Shown piece after piece: positions 19,001-25,463 of a DNA stretch of 64,000 nucleotides. How positions within the stretch are numbered: position 1 is the first letter of the stretch; each line of letters opens with the position of its first letter. Both the position numbers and the translations under genes were made by a program. Under the pieces are notes generated by a model. The model saw nothing but the letters and a program-made list of their open reading frames with translations. It was not told the origin of the DNA and ran no database searches. This stretch comes from Kiloniella majae (GTDB lineage Bacteria > Pseudomonadota > Alphaproteobacteria > Kiloniellales > Kiloniellaceae), in NCBI RefSeq assembly GCF_002118315.1, contig NZ_MTSZ01000012.1:16706-80705 (forward strand), written 5' to 3'.

Positions 19001-20649
19001 TACGGAATGCGCAATCAAAGGCACTCTATTTTGCGCAAGAGGCATACTATACTCAAGCCGCCATTGAACATGTGGTCTTTACGATACAAGCTGCCAAACG
19101 ATCTATTACAGCAGAAAGTTTGCTTGCTGATACAGCGCCTGAATTAAAAATCAAACTAACGCCAGAACAAGGACGTCAATCCTATTTTGAGCAAATTGCT
19201 CATATGCTCCATGAAATTACGCATTCCGGTGATCCGTCCAAACTGGCTTCGAAAGGCGCGAAGTATTTTGTCAGGGCGTTGGATGCTGCACAGATTGCCG
19301 GATTAAAGCTGGGGTCATTGGGAAGGATTGTCAGGGAAACTGTCGAGTTGAATGACAATCGTGCTGATATCGATAAGGTCAAAGAGATATTGGCACAAGA
19401 AGCAATTGATGCGCGGGCAAAAGAGCTTAATCGGGAGCTGACTGACGCAGAAAAAGAAGCCATTTATAATGAGGCTGGGCAACGTTATTTGTCAGATATT
19501 CAGCAAGCTGCGAATATTTTAACGGCTGCCCTCTATAACCAAACTTCCGGGTTGCGGGAAGTTGCGTCTAACAATCCTAAAGGCGAGCGCGGGGAGCTGG
19601 AATTTGCCAATGATAATGTTGACCCAGATAAAGCCACAGCGCCTCAAACCAATAAGCCCGTTAAGGTTGAGAAGGTTGCCGTAGAAGCTCCTGCTGCAGA
19701 AGTACCAAAGGCCCCCGGTAGTGAGGTAATGGGTAGTGAAGTTATCAAGGTCGATGTTTCGCGCCCGGACCTAACGGCAAAGGCGCAAACCGAGTTTAAT
19801 TTCACGGACCCGAGTGGGGCCGAACACTTCCTGCCCCTCGGGAAACACCTGGGAAGTGGCTCTACCAGTCATGTATACCAACACGCAGGAAATAAAGCTC
19901 GTGTCGTTCGAGTGACTGTTGCTGAAAAATGGGATGCAAGAGTTCTTGATGAATTTGGCCGATTTGCTTTGGAAAAGCTTGTTGATACGCGGTTTATCCG
20001 GATTGTTCAAAGATTTGCCCGGTTCGATGTTACGAAGACGAGTACTGAATATTTTGAAGTAAGAGACACCCAATCAGTAGAAATCAATGAACGAATGGAA
20101 CGTGGTACAGCCGAACAAATCATGAGAGAGCAGGGGGGCGAAATGACAAAAGGACAATCTCTTGCTTTGGATCAGGCGTTGAGGGAGTTGAACCGCCGTG
20201 GTCTGGCTTGGCTGGATGTGAAGCCTGATAATTATTCCTTTGAGAAACTAAAGGGAACAGATCGCTGGCGTGTTGTTGTCCTTGACCCAGGCGGTATTGT
20301 TGCCATGCATGGCAGAACGGCACGTCAACGTTATGATAATGCTCGTAATGTTCAGCGTTTAATTAACCGCCCAACTGCTGAGCAGCTTGAAGTCTGGCAA
20401 GATTTTCCGGGGGCGCGTGAAATGGTTTTAAATGAAATTCGCCAGTTGGTGCGGGAAAATCACCAGGGCAACTTTAATTTTGGTGCTATGAAAATGAGAG
20501 CTGATGCAAAGGTTGCCTTTAACCCCGGTGGTATTATGGAATTAGCGGAAGTAAGACGCTTGTTTGATTTAACGCCAGAAGTATCAAATGATAATTATCT
20601 ACAACACTACAAAACGCCGCCTGTGGCTAAGGCGAAGTCGCAGCCATAG
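10051..20649 (+). CDS. Giant exported multidomain protein (3,532 aa) with nucleotidyltransferase and kinase-like domains
   Basis: One uninterrupted frame. The ATG at 10051 has GGGAG at 10038-10042; a TTG at 10012 is less likely. A signal peptide ends near ALS|QS (residues 32-36). Then come a Thr/Pro/Ser-rich stretch to about 240, a Glu-rich stretch to 290, Lys/Glu coiled coils from about 340 to 1000, and four diverged repeats at 1105-1166, 1184-1239, 1290-1351 and 1376-1421. A TPR-like part lies at 1704-1935 and a hydrophobic, Gly/Ala-rich segment at about 2505-2690. A nucleotidyltransferase-type motif GSENLTSDYDIS (G2802, S2803, D2809, D2811) has a third acid in LDTNAYT (D2850). An HEITH sequence is at 3054-3058. 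A C-terminal kinase-like domain has GSGSTSHVY (3268-3276), WLDVKPDN (D3389, K3391, N3394) and LDPGG (D3412). The architecture suggests a secreted or envelope-spanning effector served by the upstream CsgG homologue (inference). No immunity-like gene follows. Confidence 0.85.
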   Translation: MVGISIQLQRTIRYGAVVITTSCVLSWPLSSALSQSTETPIYQNPGYTVFTPGQVTVPGGGYARQATQAGQATQARQAEGYVSPYSPTQPYRPVLPYGPVTETPIPSYNVQSYSAPLAMPIQTGTPGMTSGVTGTVTRTETTTKTSGGVTTSTTSTNTTVYQAPVPTTTRTESVSKGTTVPYVAPSTSKLIRNNPILESPAVIQTAPQAPSVSAKVESVDTSTASTGAKTSTEASGDDSSAKAVAKEEEATEETSEEVTEEVAATSETSEEVSSGGSDVVHHEEEKEPPGMTLEQITAMRKASEERAKRNLVREDVAPITSIDTVREWSGPNLNSLISQVGDMVRTAANNSLAMIGENTLEIKVDPKDIEDAAAEEDKRQKEKEKKIQEEKERKEKLKAKLEEQQRKLKEELERQKKDKKYKARRDAEKKLEEERKELEKKNKELKRKAEKHKKDGEDLDREDKNLREIEQEMRRDGDPNCRSSACQNIRKLRAENQADKATHRNSGTALQKEAKQFRKDVKEHQKAVQTVEDMKDRKFGMNDAEFEKHKSDKKIKNLAVQEEKIRRAMSDLRQKAEWQKHTKGITENEANDLRKQMRGLEGLLEKNEAAQAEAKEAAFTLEANALGLGEELAKAQQAFDKHQKANGHLSAPIGPNIDSDIPNEFMNSFYEAKSIKGMDVGELEKVSEQFDSALERLEAADKALASGDIPKGGSADSLAKFGQLADKLDKIQDDINQENKDKDSRYRQEIKEQHRRNQVLGDALDEVKKAQQALVEAGDTEYIDFDVSGMRSEEELREQMNKTFTGPKALREKVAANRAKLLKATAAFHEANENLQNYSEGMRSTELRNQANEVRKEMRGLLPDVEVDIFSRQVGLHNTDLANGLARGPDGKVDRKAFGNNVAAVADQQMKLAKLGSELDSVNRKLADFNAKAGLTAQQAQHTEVLAYQRDQILSQQKQVVGKLGELGVQGKMQDGKFTPEPMTRGGAITWNTARDQVVKTFKEIEENRRKVAEATNRKVSLAGLPSNPDKSGQGTVEKLLSRDQKLLSSIAGSIGGVTGAVLAGALQNEGEDSTRVNLNNEADNLVAGLENPIRPQKSKEVIRLENAIAGLDDNIEAVEGSMIAARGHKLPGLETGLSAQREALFTTRAVLEVKLDRENEKLKQGILRVQTRTKKGSKETEELKQALTSLDLNIASLETVEKALNKSDQQGLSKGYTSQRQALEASRSQVAKALERQQAVDKEKIRHNQSGLNTIDRLLGRSDPLPINENPRPTSIPVVALENEKTKELSTTLESLNKSIEAIEETMSATEGSNVPGLLKSLEDQREAMFAGRDALSKQLADEKARLKKQAEKLKKQSPVEQREIARKKAKPENLETSLDENIKAFDAAAKHYREVGQENLAQVFEVQKAALEKEKQRLKVTNVSYSTGENITPERSELDAVKSLVSWLNKDVLPAFSKEDPTLRILPSVIAEITHKFGAEATEQILDEALDELVDNNLKPDGAVLIDALFKRINRELVSQSKENSVNELPRLNFLSKILSTRKKGINTNETAYLQASYDTLRERLIKSRYEGLNKPNATSLSLVEDLSALVQLASFPGADPKELRPLIAQLERQLTRLSKSVKGIEKEKLNSILAELNTNSRKLLHTIRTTVPKGREQSNLTTALTKQLISINDLRATVYGQQFSSEQSKSQAQIRKEYAASRLEQIRNLVNSGKLSEALDVLKNLESEDAKINQSKALALIDLVTQIERRYGFLNESEKEKLGNLVDLRKLREKALQEFVEQNKDPKIIAGISLHWADRLLREGNLTEAASVLSKALEKKPLDPSLLALQARVTLAKKGAEVTGEDIKSVLGNIPVTIGAEVGSIMLNGYVEQGEYAKAKTLISVLRQAEDFDEATKKRLLVQLDFAEISVLASGLGSGQDDNDLKKKIQEFQKRLMATEGLGDRYKKALMSSGNRLIQEVDKAIAWQASLDKNTTYASELGNIARSAIRSGRYDIAEDALKKQITKLLNEHGPQEIGQGFRQITRLLDGVRMRSQDPELTEEQRKTFAQFLKATGEAVNTKLDEYFKERIATASKQARVKEKKASHLRSLSQINLEIRTLAQLKIRLDLLSVPPEERVKKMTELVSAATNNINKKEAQILKAFDGLGNVLRDNETTKINLEEQITQLNSLRSLRDGMQDYYIENAGNFTPPDYRMYGMNYGSFLPENHREWQITTIQRTLAGVYANGKSADKIWEERKNLGNFTVGRGLREKTLANHKNTPRDREYKANEKKYLNHWLVMAMDDAELKYLDQRRADLINEDPERSRSERGQLYEKLITAEAKYLKALVGTSNPLLEMFEQLGQTGRLMKGAANELEGRIVLNQQRLLVEEYQAALIDEDAQRLFRAMIPLREASLAGELDSFVSYLHIEWYEAGPARAANLLGGMSDTQAELEEVIAESQKLNIALIRAGHNLPSQLSEKDKEVLRTHGFLKDGVYTIPKQIVLDPTKVGSEFVKTTTTGTAATIDRFLNAKQAGELFATIAIPGGVAGKFGRWATAEVLAAGAVRSLGGKALAYGTGLALEAGAFTFLNRTAQVALDPALLMKEGYWSSETLLKEYAHNLLIIGALKGFGAGSEGVAKAAQHIGRKQLAGILKQTAIFGEAAVLTALNGLLEGNQISQDDYLGNLLTIVLLKGTGKVLEGKNKSPLQRLNEARINRWLETIGKPPVPGTGPTTKVSQLREAQIRHIEYVDWLLFVDKPTKILMETYNGNWDAARKDYQNGNLSAHDMRKLVNLRRQIVDNLANEIVQEIGGEVQAFGSENLTSDYDISFVGPKAALGVILFNARFANRWKLASEIGGRETGLVLDTNAYTETIQSLIEAGKGDVLFQDAFAHLSARKALPKEAWDTHKKWILENTSESKRAEVVEALRLAEKYNTEYRDAIEAQKERLRNDKENPIQEVDLQITAENRLYESALKDILELRTAFEKASGAEKESLRQKLRNAQSKALYFAQEAYYTQAAIEHVVFTIQAAKRSITAESLLADTAPELKIKLTPEQGRQSYFEQIAHMLHEITHSGDPSKLASKGAKYFVRALDAAQIAGLKLGSLGRIVRETVELNDNRADIDKVKEILAQEAIDARAKELNRELTDAEKEAIYNEAGQRYLSDIQQAANILTAALYNQTSGLREVASNNPKGERGELEFANDNVDPDKATAPQTNKPVKVEKVAVEAPAAEVPKAPGSEVMGSEVIKVDVSRPDLTAKAQTEFNFTDPSGAEHFLPLGKHLGSGSTSHVYQHAGNKARVVRVTVAEKWDARVLDEFGRFALEKLVDTRFIRIVQRFARFDVTKTSTEYFEVRDTQSVEINERMERGTAEQIMREQGGEMTKGQSLALDQALRELNRRGLAWLDVKPDNYSFEKLKGTDRWRVVVLDPGGIVAMHGRTARQRYDNARNVQRLINRPTAEQLEVWQDFPGAREMVLNEIRQLVRENHQGNFNFGAMKMRADAKVAFNPGGIMELAEVRRLFDLTPEVSNDNYLQHYKTPPVAKAKSQP
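13363..14313 (+). repeat. Four diverged tandem repeats inside the giant protein gene
   Basis: Residues 1105-1166, 1184-1239, 1290-1351 and 1376-1421 share the plan LxxxLxxLDxNIxAxE, a glycine-containing turn, GLxxxLxxQREALxxxR, then a Lys/Glu helix. Examples are LSAQREALFTTRAVLEVKL, YTSQRQALEASRSQVAKAL and LEDQREAMFAGRDALSKQL. These look like helical-hairpin repeats; they are diverged at DNA level, so the duplication is old. Confidence 0.7.
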
Positions 20650-20659
20650 TTACGAGGAC

Positions 20660-20687
20660 AGTTCCAAGGGAATAGTTCCAAGAGAAT
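20660..20687. repeat. Short tandem repeat (2 x 14 bp) after the giant gene
   Basis: agttccaagggaat and agttccaagagaat lie head to tail with one mismatch, between the stops of the giant gene and the convergent LysR gene. No hairpin terminator is visible in this gap. It may be a replication-slippage product. Confidence 0.5.
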
Positions 20688-20689
20688 AG

Positions 20690-21577
20690 TTAAAGTGATT
20701 GCGTCTGTGATAATAACCAATCACGAAAGGCTTGAACCTTCTTCGTATTGGCTTTTGTACTTGGAGAAATGAGGTAATAGGCACTTTTAGGCTTTGCGAT
20801 GTGTGGATGCGCTAGAATCAATTGTTTGTCTGCCAGTTCATGTTCAATAAGGACAAGGGGTAAGATTGCTATGCCATGACCAGATACCGTTGCTTCAATG
20901 ATCATTTCGAACTGGGAAAAATATAACGTGTTTTGTGGGGTGGGCTTTTTAACATCAGCACTTTGACACCAGATATCCCAGCTCTGAGGACGCGTTGTAT
21001 GTTGAAGTAACCGATGGGATAAAAAAATATTTTCTTCTATTTTTTGATTACCTAGTAGTTTGGGGCTGATAATAACGGCTAATTCTTCGGGCATTAAGTA
21101 ATCGTGTTGACATCCCGGCCAAGGCGGATCTCCCTGAACAATACCTATGTCGATCATATTATGGTCGAACTGCTTGTTGTCGAGATAGGTAATGGTATTT
21201 GTATTAATGTCCGGAAATTCAGTAGAAAAATTCATTAAATGCTTAAGTAACCACCTCGAGCCCATGGTTGGATAAGTCCCAATATTTATGCCTCCACTGA
21301 TGGTCTGGAATTCCGGCATTCTTATCGTCGCAATTTCCAGACTTTCTAAAAGGGGTTGAATTTGCAGCAGATAGTGTTGGCCAGCAGCAGTCAACTTTAC
21401 ACGTCGTCGTACGCGCTCGAATAACCTTTGTCCCAGTAAGTCTTCCAAGAGGTTGATTTGTCGACTTACAGCGCTTTGGGTCAGGTTGATGTCTTGTGCC
21501 GCCTGAGTGAAATTTTGGTATCGGGCTGCTGATTCAAAACATATAAGTGCCATGGTTGACGGAATGGTACGGCGCAT
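20690..21577 (-). CDS. LysR family regulator (GcvA-like)
   Basis: A 295-residue regulator with an N-terminal winged helix-turn-helix, MALICFESAARYQNFTQAAQ followed by LTQSAVSRQINLLEDLLGQR, which is of the GcvA/AmpR-like type. The effector domain has GGINIGTYPTMGSRWLLKHL. It is divergent from the beta-hydroxylase-like gene (21740) across 162 bases. That region has AT-rich partial dyads such as atatatctagtgtatat near 21624-21640 that could be its site. It probably controls the divergent gene; the inducer is unknown. Confidence 0.87.
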   Translation of the reverse strand: MRRTIPSTMALICFESAARYQNFTQAAQDINLTQSAVSRQINLLEDLLGQRLFERVRRRVKLTAAGQHYLLQIQPLLESLEIATIRMPEFQTISGGINIGTYPTMGSRWLLKHLMNFSTEFPDINTNTITYLDNKQFDHNMIDIGIVQGDPPWPGCQHDYLMPEELAVIISPKLLGNQKIEENIFLSHRLLQHTTRPQSWDIWCQSADVKKPTPQNTLYFSQFEMIIEATVSGHGIAILPLVLIEHELADKQLILAHPHIAKPKSAYYLISPSTKANTKKVQAFRDWLLSQTQSL

Positions 21578-21739
21578 TTTTAAGACTAATCCCCCAAGCT
21601 AATCGATACTCTGTCTCTCAAGAATATATCTAGTGTATATTGATCAGTTTTTTGCATCAACTAATGAAAAAAAGGCGTTATGCTCTCTTTTGCATATTAT
21701 GCGAGCTTATAAGCTAATTTAACCCACGGGATGTTAATC

Positions 21740-22420
21740 ATGACTATTGAGTTACAGGACCCTAGAGATAAGTTGGCCAATGATCCTGATGTTCTACAAA
21801 TGAAAGCCTGGATGGCTAAAGATCGGATTACTGATTCTGTTGCACATTTTGTTTCTGGGCCAGGTATAGAAAAACTATCCCTCAGTTTTGATATCAAGAA
21901 ATTGCGCGTTGCTTTGGATGAGGTGTTGAAAATTACCTCTTTTGAAGGGGATATGCAGGATCAGGGTTTTGCTGCTATTCCTCTAAATCGTCGCCCCGGT
22001 GAAACGACGACCACTGCAAATGATTTATCTGGCCGCTATTGGCTTCGGGCGGATGATCGTTATGTAGAAGAACCCCGTGAAGATCTTGTGGATGAGGGGG
22101 CTTTTTCTGAATTCAATCCCCAATTTAAAGGAACCTATTTCGAAACCGTCCATAGGGAACTAACGCGCCGTTTTCCCATAGGGCGAATGCGTATTCTTTC
22201 CAAGGGTTTGTATAATTGTAATTCGTGGCACCGTGATCCGGAACCAAGATTACATATTCCCTTGGTTACGAACCCGGGCGCACTTTTTATCGTTAATCAT
22301 CACGTTACGCACCTACCCGCTGATGGATCCGTGTATTTTACGGACACCCGTGGATATCATACTGCGTTAAATGGCGGTGAACATCACCGTGTCCATCTGG
22401 TAGCTGCCTTAGCTTATTGA
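21740..22420 (+). CDS. Aspartyl/asparaginyl beta-hydroxylase-like Fe(II)/2-oxoglutarate dioxygenase
   Basis: A 226-residue protein. The C-terminal part carries SWHRDPEPRLHIPLVTNPGA with a His-x-Asp pair, an HLPADGSVYFTDT segment, and GYHTALNGGEHHRVHLVAAL with the distal histidine and the RxHLV ending of the Asp/Asn beta-hydroxylase family. These would bind iron and 2-oxoglutarate. Family members hydroxylate Asp/Asn side chains or small amino-acid substrates. The start at 21740 fits GGGA spacing better than the ATG at 21731. It is divergent from a LysR regulator and convergent with an MttB homologue, with a terminator between. The substrate is unknown; an osmolyte or amino acid is plausible from context. 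Confidence 0.72.
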   Translation: MTIELQDPRDKLANDPDVLQMKAWMAKDRITDSVAHFVSGPGIEKLSLSFDIKKLRVALDEVLKITSFEGDMQDQGFAAIPLNRRPGETTTTANDLSGRYWLRADDRYVEEPREDLVDEGAFSEFNPQFKGTYFETVHRELTRRFPIGRMRILSKGLYNCNSWHRDPEPRLHIPLVTNPGALFIVNHHVTHLPADGSVYFTDTRGYHTALNGGEHHRVHLVAALAY

Positions 22421-22463
22421 GGTTGAACGGATCGTTTCTTTCAGTGGAAAAATTTATGATAAG

Positions 22464-22489
22464 AAGAGGGCGTTTCTGCCCTCTTTTAT
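22464..22489. terminator. Intrinsic terminator between hydroxylase and MttB homologue
   Basis: aagagggc (22464-22471) and gccctctt (22478-22485) form an 8-bp stem with loop gtttct, followed by ttatt. It could act on both converging genes. Confidence 0.75.
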
Positions 22490-22517
22490 TATGGGGTAAG
22501 TTATCTTTATTCGTAAA

Positions 22518-24089
22518 TCAGGATAGAAAGCGATCCCAGAAACCATCTGGTTGCATTTCAGATTTTGGCAGCAAAATATTGAACTGCTTCCGTAAATCGT
22601 TGTCTAACTCATCGGTGAAGGTTTGGGGCCAATGATTACCCAGGAATTCTTTGGCCTGAACGATTGCTGTTTGTCGTAAGTCGAACTCACCAGACGCTTC
22701 CCAATCGTCTCTTGTCGCTCTGTCCATCAATTTGGGATAGAGGTATTCTGTGTTCATCAGATCAAGTGTCTGTGCATGCCCAAGGAAGTGATTGGGGCCT
22801 TCGGTACAAACATCATGTATGACATCCACTGAAAGGGTTTGATCAGTTACTTCTATACCACGTACCATACGCATAATGGCGCCGTTAATATCGTTGTCTA
22901 TTACGTATTGTTCGTAAGCAACCGTCAAAAGGCTTTCGAGAAAACCAGCTGAGTGGTGGATATAGTTCGAGCCAGCCAGTGCAGCGGCGAGGCCAGTCAG
23001 GCTTTTTTCTGCACCGGCTTGTGCATCGGGAATTTTTGAATCAGAAATACCGGATGAATTATAAATAGGAATACGCAGGTGTTGTGATATCTGGGCGCAG
23101 GCGGCATTCAAGAGTGAAAATTCCCCTGATCCACCTGTAAAAGCGCCAGTACGTAAATCTGCCTGCGCCGGAACACAGCCCATAATCAAGGGGAAGCCCG
23201 GTTTGATCAAGTTGACATAGACAATACCGGAAAGTTGTTCGGCGAGTAACTGAACCAATGTTCCGGCAAGGGCCGCTGGGGAAGTTGCGCCAGCCTGTGG
23301 AGCAGAAGATATAACGACGGGGATATCATGTTCAATTGCCTGATCAAGCACTTCAACTGTTTCCATCGCATAGCGCAGAGGACTAACAGTCCAGCAAGCG
23401 GTAAAAGAAATGATCGGTCGCTTATTAAAAGCCTCAGCGCCTCCAGAAATCATGTTGGCCATTGTTCGCAAATCTTTGACCCGATCGGGAAGGTAGGAAT
23501 TTGCCATGACATGTTTATTTGTGGCGGCTAGGCAGGCATAAAACTGGTTTACATCAATGTCTTCATTTTCAAGATCACGACAGACCACTGGGCGCATGTA
23601 AAAATGGATGTTATCAAGTTTATCCACGAGGCGACCAATATGATAATTATCACTGGTAATGGTTTCCCGAACGTTGCCATTGAGGTCCAGCATCTTAACG
23701 GCCTGACCACCGGTTCCCATGTATACACGTGCACTGCCGAGATTTAGGTCGTGTTCTGGTGTTCTTCCCGCCAATAAAACTTCGTTGGCCATGGTACTCA
23801 TGGCTTTTTCGACAAGATCTGGCGGAATAAATACGCGATTGATACTGCTATCAATCCGACAACCTGCTTTGCGGAAGGTTTCGCGACAAGGACTTTCGGT
23901 AACTTCAATACCTGTGCGTTCCAGGACGACCAGTGCTGCTTCCAAAATACGGTCAACTTCTTGATCAAGAAGTGGTTTGTATCGACCTCCCATTGCTCCT
24001 GCTGGTGCGACGGATGGTTTGTTTTCTGCTGTCCTCTGACTTTCACGGTTTCGACGTCCGGGTCTTCTTGCCACTTTGCTCTCCTGCAC
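22518..24089 (-). CDS. Trimethylamine methyltransferase (MttB) superfamily protein, non-pyrrolysine
   Basis: A 523-residue TIM-barrel methyltransferase-family protein. Family features include LLDQEVDRILEAALVVLERT, a TGGQAVKMLDL segment, AQAGATSPAALAGTLVQLLA, and a C-terminal GPNHFLGHAQTL stretch. There is no in-frame amber codon, so it is of the MtgB-like class rather than the pyrrolysine trimethylamine enzyme. Characterised members transfer a methyl group from glycine betaine, carnitine or proline betaine to a corrinoid protein. No corrinoid protein gene lies in the window. GTG start at 24089 with a basic N-terminus (RRPGRRNRESQR). The neighbouring GlxA regulator is transcribed in the same direction upstream. 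Confidence 0.85.
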   Translation of the reverse strand: MQESKVARRPGRRNRESQRTAENKPSVAPAGAMGGRYKPLLDQEVDRILEAALVVLERTGIEVTESPCRETFRKAGCRIDSSINRVFIPPDLVEKAMSTMANEVLLAGRTPEHDLNLGSARVYMGTGGQAVKMLDLNGNVRETITSDNYHIGRLVDKLDNIHFYMRPVVCRDLENEDIDVNQFYACLAATNKHVMANSYLPDRVKDLRTMANMISGGAEAFNKRPIISFTACWTVSPLRYAMETVEVLDQAIEHDIPVVISSAPQAGATSPAALAGTLVQLLAEQLSGIVYVNLIKPGFPLIMGCVPAQADLRTGAFTGGSGEFSLLNAACAQISQHLRIPIYNSSGISDSKIPDAQAGAEKSLTGLAAALAGSNYIHHSAGFLESLLTVAYEQYVIDNDINGAIMRMVRGIEVTDQTLSVDVIHDVCTEGPNHFLGHAQTLDLMNTEYLYPKLMDRATRDDWEASGEFDLRQTAIVQAKEFLGNHWPQTFTDELDNDLRKQFNILLPKSEMQPDGFWDRFLS

Positions 24090-24208
24090 ATCTCAGTTGG
24101 TCAACATTGACGCTGATTTACCTTGAGCCTAGGTGAAGTGATAAGGGCAAAAATTCCTGAGGCGACGTGTATTTGTCTTGTGGCGTCAGGTTTCGTGAAA
24201 GAATTTTT

Positions 24209-25231
24209 TTACAAAGTATCGATTGTTTTTACTTCAATACGTTCATGTTCCGGCATTCTTTCTTCGCTCGGAGAACGCCCAAATTGTTTTCGATAACTGC
24301 GTGAAAAATGTGAAAAGGAAATAAACCCACAGGCGACGGCTATTTCTGAAACAGGCATTGCCGTTTGCCGTAGAAAATAGCTCGCACGCTCCAATCGAAG
24401 TTGCAGGTAAAACAAGGACGGAGAGCTCTGTAGATATTTTCCGAAGAGTCTTTCCAGCTGGCGTACAGATACATTCGCTGTATCTGCAAGCTCCTGACGG
24501 GACATTGGTTCCTCTAGGTTGTCCTCCATCAGGCGTATAACATCGAGAAGCTTTGGATTGTGGATACCATAGCGTTCAACCCAATCGTTTCTCTGTGGTT
24601 CTTCTGGGGATCTGCCGGTTCCATGCAGGAACTGATCTGCTACGGCTGTCTTTGCGCTATTGCCAAATTTACTTGTGATCCAAGATAGAGCGAGATCAAA
24701 AGCAGCAGTGCCGCCGGCGCAACTAAAATGTCTTTCACTGACTTCGTACAGGCGATTGGTGACTTCTAGCGTGGGAAAAAGCTCGCGGAAACTGTCCTGA
24801 TTTTCCCAGTGCAGGGTGCACTTTATTCCTTCCAACAACCCGGCTTTTGCCAGAAAATAGGTGCCTGTTGATATGGCCCCCATTATCCGACCTTTACGTG
24901 CTTCCTGCCTTAACCACCCAAGGATGGCATCATTGGCGTGGTGACTGACATCGATACCGGTGCAAACACAAATCGCATCGCAGCTTGTTAGTTGGTCCAT
25001 CGGGTAATGGACATTGAGTGACGCGCCATTACTAGCCAAAACCGGCCCGCCATCTTGTGAGAGAAATACCCATTTAAAGTATTCATGCCCTACAAGTCTG
25101 TTCAGGGCGCGTAAGGGTTCGACCAGACTGGAAAAACACATCATGGAAAAATCAGGAACAAGCAGAAATGCAATTGTCATTTCCTGCTCTTCATCTTCTT
25201 CAAAACGAATTTGATTATGATACTCTGTCAT
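24209..25231 (-). CDS. GlxA family regulator (DJ-1/PfpI domain plus AraC HTH) 1
   Basis: A 340-residue protein with an N-terminal DJ-1/PfpI-like effector domain (IAFLLVPDFSMMCFSSLVEP, later AISTGTYFLAKAGLLEG and HFSCAGGTAAFDLAL). The C-terminal AraC domain has two helix-turn-helices (MSRQELADTANVSVRQLERL and VSEIAVACGFISFSHFSRSY). GbdR, SouR and CdhR of Pseudomonas, which sense glycine betaine/dimethylglycine, sarcosine and carnitine, have this architecture. It is divergent from the nitrilase/PrpD pair and upstream of the MttB homologue, so it may control both. The ATG at 25231 gives the full N-terminal extension; an internal ATG at 25180 is possible. Confidence 0.87.
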   Translation of the reverse strand: MTEYHNQIRFEEDEEQEMTIAFLLVPDFSMMCFSSLVEPLRALNRLVGHEYFKWVFLSQDGGPVLASNGASLNVHYPMDQLTSCDAICVCTGIDVSHHANDAILGWLRQEARKGRIMGAISTGTYFLAKAGLLEGIKCTLHWENQDSFRELFPTLEVTNRLYEVSERHFSCAGGTAAFDLALSWITSKFGNSAKTAVADQFLHGTGRSPEEPQRNDWVERYGIHNPKLLDVIRLMEDNLEEPMSRQELADTANVSVRQLERLFGKYLQSSPSLFYLQLRLERASYFLRQTAMPVSEIAVACGFISFSHFSRSYRKQFGRSPSEERMPEHERIEVKTIDTL

Positions 25232-25463
25232 TCGTGGCCTATGGAATGAATTCTTTGATCCTGATTGCTTGTATAATTATTCAACAATATCATACTTCAA
25301 TAATGTAATAGTGACGTAATAAAACGCGACAGCAAAGAAAAACTGACTTTATTCCATATATATTTTAAGAGGCCGCTTGAGATCATATCTTGGTCGTTTT
25401 AAGGCATCTGCACATTATAAGTTCTATAAGAATGTAAGGGTTGTGATGTAAGAAGGTCGGTAG

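Noticed and set aside
20649..20690. Immunity gene for a toxin at the giant protein's C-terminus
   Set aside because: Only 40 bases separate the stop from the convergent LysR gene, leaving no room for an immunity gene on this side.
22518..24089. Pyrrolysine-encoding trimethylamine methyltransferase
   Set aside because: No in-frame TAG occurs within either MttB-like gene, so they are not the pyrrolysine type.
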